Below are positions 5,573 through 6,540 of a DNA stretch of 6,540 nt, in pieces. How positions within the stretch are numbered: position 1 is the first letter of the stretch; each line of letters opens with the position of its first letter. Below the pieces are notes generated by a model, which did no database searches, had not been told where the DNA came from, and saw only the letters and a list, made by a program, of their open reading frames with translations. The position numbers and the translations under genes are program-made. This DNA comes from Actinomycetes bacterium (GTDB lineage: Bacteria > Actinomycetota > Acidimicrobiia > Acidimicrobiales > Palsa-688): positions 1 through 6,540 of the forward strand of contig JAKAXN010000260.1 in assembly GCA_021816565.1 (NCBI GenBank), in the 5' to 3' direction.

Positions 5573-6108
5573 TTAGCTGCCTTTCCAGCCTTGCGGATGA
5601 CCCGCTCACCGGCGTAGCGGACGCCCTTGCCCTTGTAGGGCTCGGGCTTGCGGATCTTGCGGATGTTGGCGGCCACCTGGCCGACCAGCTCCTTGTCGAT
5701 CCCCTTGACGCTGATGCGCGTCGGCTGGGGCACCTCGAAGGTGATGCCGGCCGGGGCGTCGACGGTGACCGGGTGGGAGAAGCCGAGGGCCAGCTCGATG
5801 GAGCCCGGGCCCTTGGGGGTGGCCCGGTAGCCGACGCCCACGATCTCGAGGTCCTTGGTGAAGCCGGCGGTCACGCCGGTCACCATGTTGGACACGAGGC
5901 TGCGGGTCAGGCCGTGCAGGGCCCGGTTCTGGCGCTCGTCGTTGGGCCGCTCGACCAGCAGCGTCGAGTCCTCCTGGCGGACGGTGATCTCGCCGGGCAG
6001 GGGGCGCGACAGGGTGCCTCCCGGGCCCTTGACGGTGACCTGCCGGTCGACGATGGAGACCTCCACGCCGGAGGGAACGGTGATGGGGCTGCGTCCGATA
6101 CGGGACAT
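5569..6108 (-). CDS. rplF: 50S ribosomal protein L6
   Basis: A 179-residue large-subunit protein near the factor-binding site and the sarcin-ricin loop, made of two repeated alpha/beta domains. Seen: the N-terminal motif [14 protein letters not shown] (2-15) and VKGPGG (26-31); the domain-two strand EIVGVGYRA (88-96); GFSHPV (109-114); and the C-terminal L6 signature [11 protein letters not shown] (155-165), which contacts 23S rRNA. A basic tail, RKAGKAAK, ends the protein. It starts with ATG, with AAAAGG 7 nt upstream and a second purine tract farther away. It lies 22 nt after rpsH, and its TGA stop overlaps the rplR GTG start by 4 nt. Confidence 0.98.
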   Translation of the reverse strand: MSRIGRSPITVPSGVEVSIVDRQVTVKGPGGTLSRPLPGEITVRQEDSTLLVERPNDERQNRALHGLTRSLVSNMVTGVTAGFTKDLEIVGVGYRATPKGPGSIELALGFSHPVTVDAPAGITFEVPQPTRISVKGIDKELVGQVAANIRKIRKPEPYKGKGVRYAGERVIRKAGKAAK

Positions 6109-6130
6109 GGTTGAACCTTTTTCCTCTCGC

Positions 6131-6535
6131 TTACCAGACGTAGCAGAGGACTTCGCCGCCCACCCGGCGCTTGCGCGCCTCGCGGTCGGTCATCAGTCCC
6201 TGACTGGTGGACAGGACGGCCACGCCGAGGCCCCCGAGGACCCGGGGCAGCTTGTCGGCCGCGGTGTAGACCCGCAGACCCGGCTTCGACACCCGCCGTA
6301 CCCCGGAGATGGTCCGGGCCCGGTCCTTGGTGTATTTCATGGTGATCTCCAGGGTGCGACCGGGTCGCTCGGAGGAGTCCGACACCTTGAAGCCCTCGAT
6401 GTAGCCCTCCTTGACCAGCACCGCGGCCAGGGACTCCTTGAGCTTCGAGGACGGCATCCGCACCGTGTCGTGCATGGCGACATTGGCGTTGCGGATGCGG
6501 GTCAGCATGTCGGCGATGGGATCGGTCATCGTCAT
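6131..6535 (-). CDS. rpsH: 30S ribosomal protein S8
   Basis: A 134-residue protein that binds helix 21 of 16S rRNA early in 30S assembly; in E. coli it is the translational repressor of the spc operon. Seen: the N-terminal motif [14 protein letters not shown] (4-17), the middle [18 protein letters not shown] (29-46), and the C-terminal family signature [18 protein letters not shown] (107-124) ending CYVW. Two in-frame ATGs exist, at 6535 and 6529. The second would start at the commonest family N-terminus but has no purine tract within the visible 11 nt, so the first is preferred, with its binding site probably beyond the right edge. The stop is TAA, the only one in the window. The upstream neighbour (expected rpsN) is not in view. 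Confidence 0.97.
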   Translation of the reverse strand: MTMTDPIADMLTRIRNANVAMHDTVRMPSSKLKESLAAVLVKEGYIEGFKVSDSSERPGRTLEITMKYTKDRARTISGVRRVSKPGLRVYTAADKLPRVLGGLGVAVLSTSQGLMTDREARKRRVGGEVLCYVW

Positions 6536-6540
6536 CGGCC

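Noticed and set aside
6527..6529. Second ATG of rpsH as the start
   Set aside because: It matches the commonest S8 N-terminus, but the 11 visible bases upstream hold no ribosome binding site. The ATG at 6535 is at least as likely; the difference is two residues.

Overview
The window is GC-rich, with G or C at nearly all third codon positions. It is transcribed entirely from the minus strand, so biological order runs from position 6540 down to 1. It carries the distal part of a bacterial S10/spc ribosomal-protein operon. The protein sequences, GC bias, frequent GTG starts and secY-adk linkage point to an actinobacterial chromosome. A deep or uncultured lineage such as Acidimicrobiia is possible, but that placement is an inference I cannot confirm from the sequence alone.

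Region 1 (6535 to 3973) holds six ribosomal protein genes in canonical spc order: rpsH (S8), rplF (L6), rplR (L18), rpsE (S5), rpmD (L30) and rplO (L15). They are packed with a 22-nt gap, then overlaps or gaps of 1 to 4 nt, which implies one translationally coupled transcript. Region 2 (3972 to 3848) is a 125-nt non-coding leader, the longest gap in the window. It is rich in dyad symmetry, including two perfect 7-bp hairpins that share bases, the second of which abuts the secY ribosome binding site. Region 3 (3847 to 1848) contains secY, the core of the Sec translocon, and adk, an adenylate kinase with a four-cysteine lid. The two genes overlap by one base.

Region 4 (1847 to 1) is where the usual order breaks. 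In many actinobacteria adk is followed by map, infA, rpmJ and rpsM. Here, after a short gap with two small dyads, come a soluble bacterial cytochrome P450 and a class II (zinc) aldolase. The aldolase start overlaps the P450 stop in a GTGA junction, and the aldolase runs off the left edge. The P450 keeps all its signature motifs. The aldolase keeps the catalytic Glu and three zinc-binding His residues in the exact spacing of L-fuculose-1-phosphate aldolase, but has Asp where that enzyme has a catalytic Tyr. Substrates for both are unknown.

Most of the window is ordinary housekeeping sequence. The points worth a second look are the accessory P450-aldolase pair attached to the ribosomal operon, the interlocked hairpins before secY, and a few residue-level departures. 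I see no evidence of mobile elements, CRISPR arrays, tRNA or rRNA genes, and nothing that amounts to a demonstrated new system.
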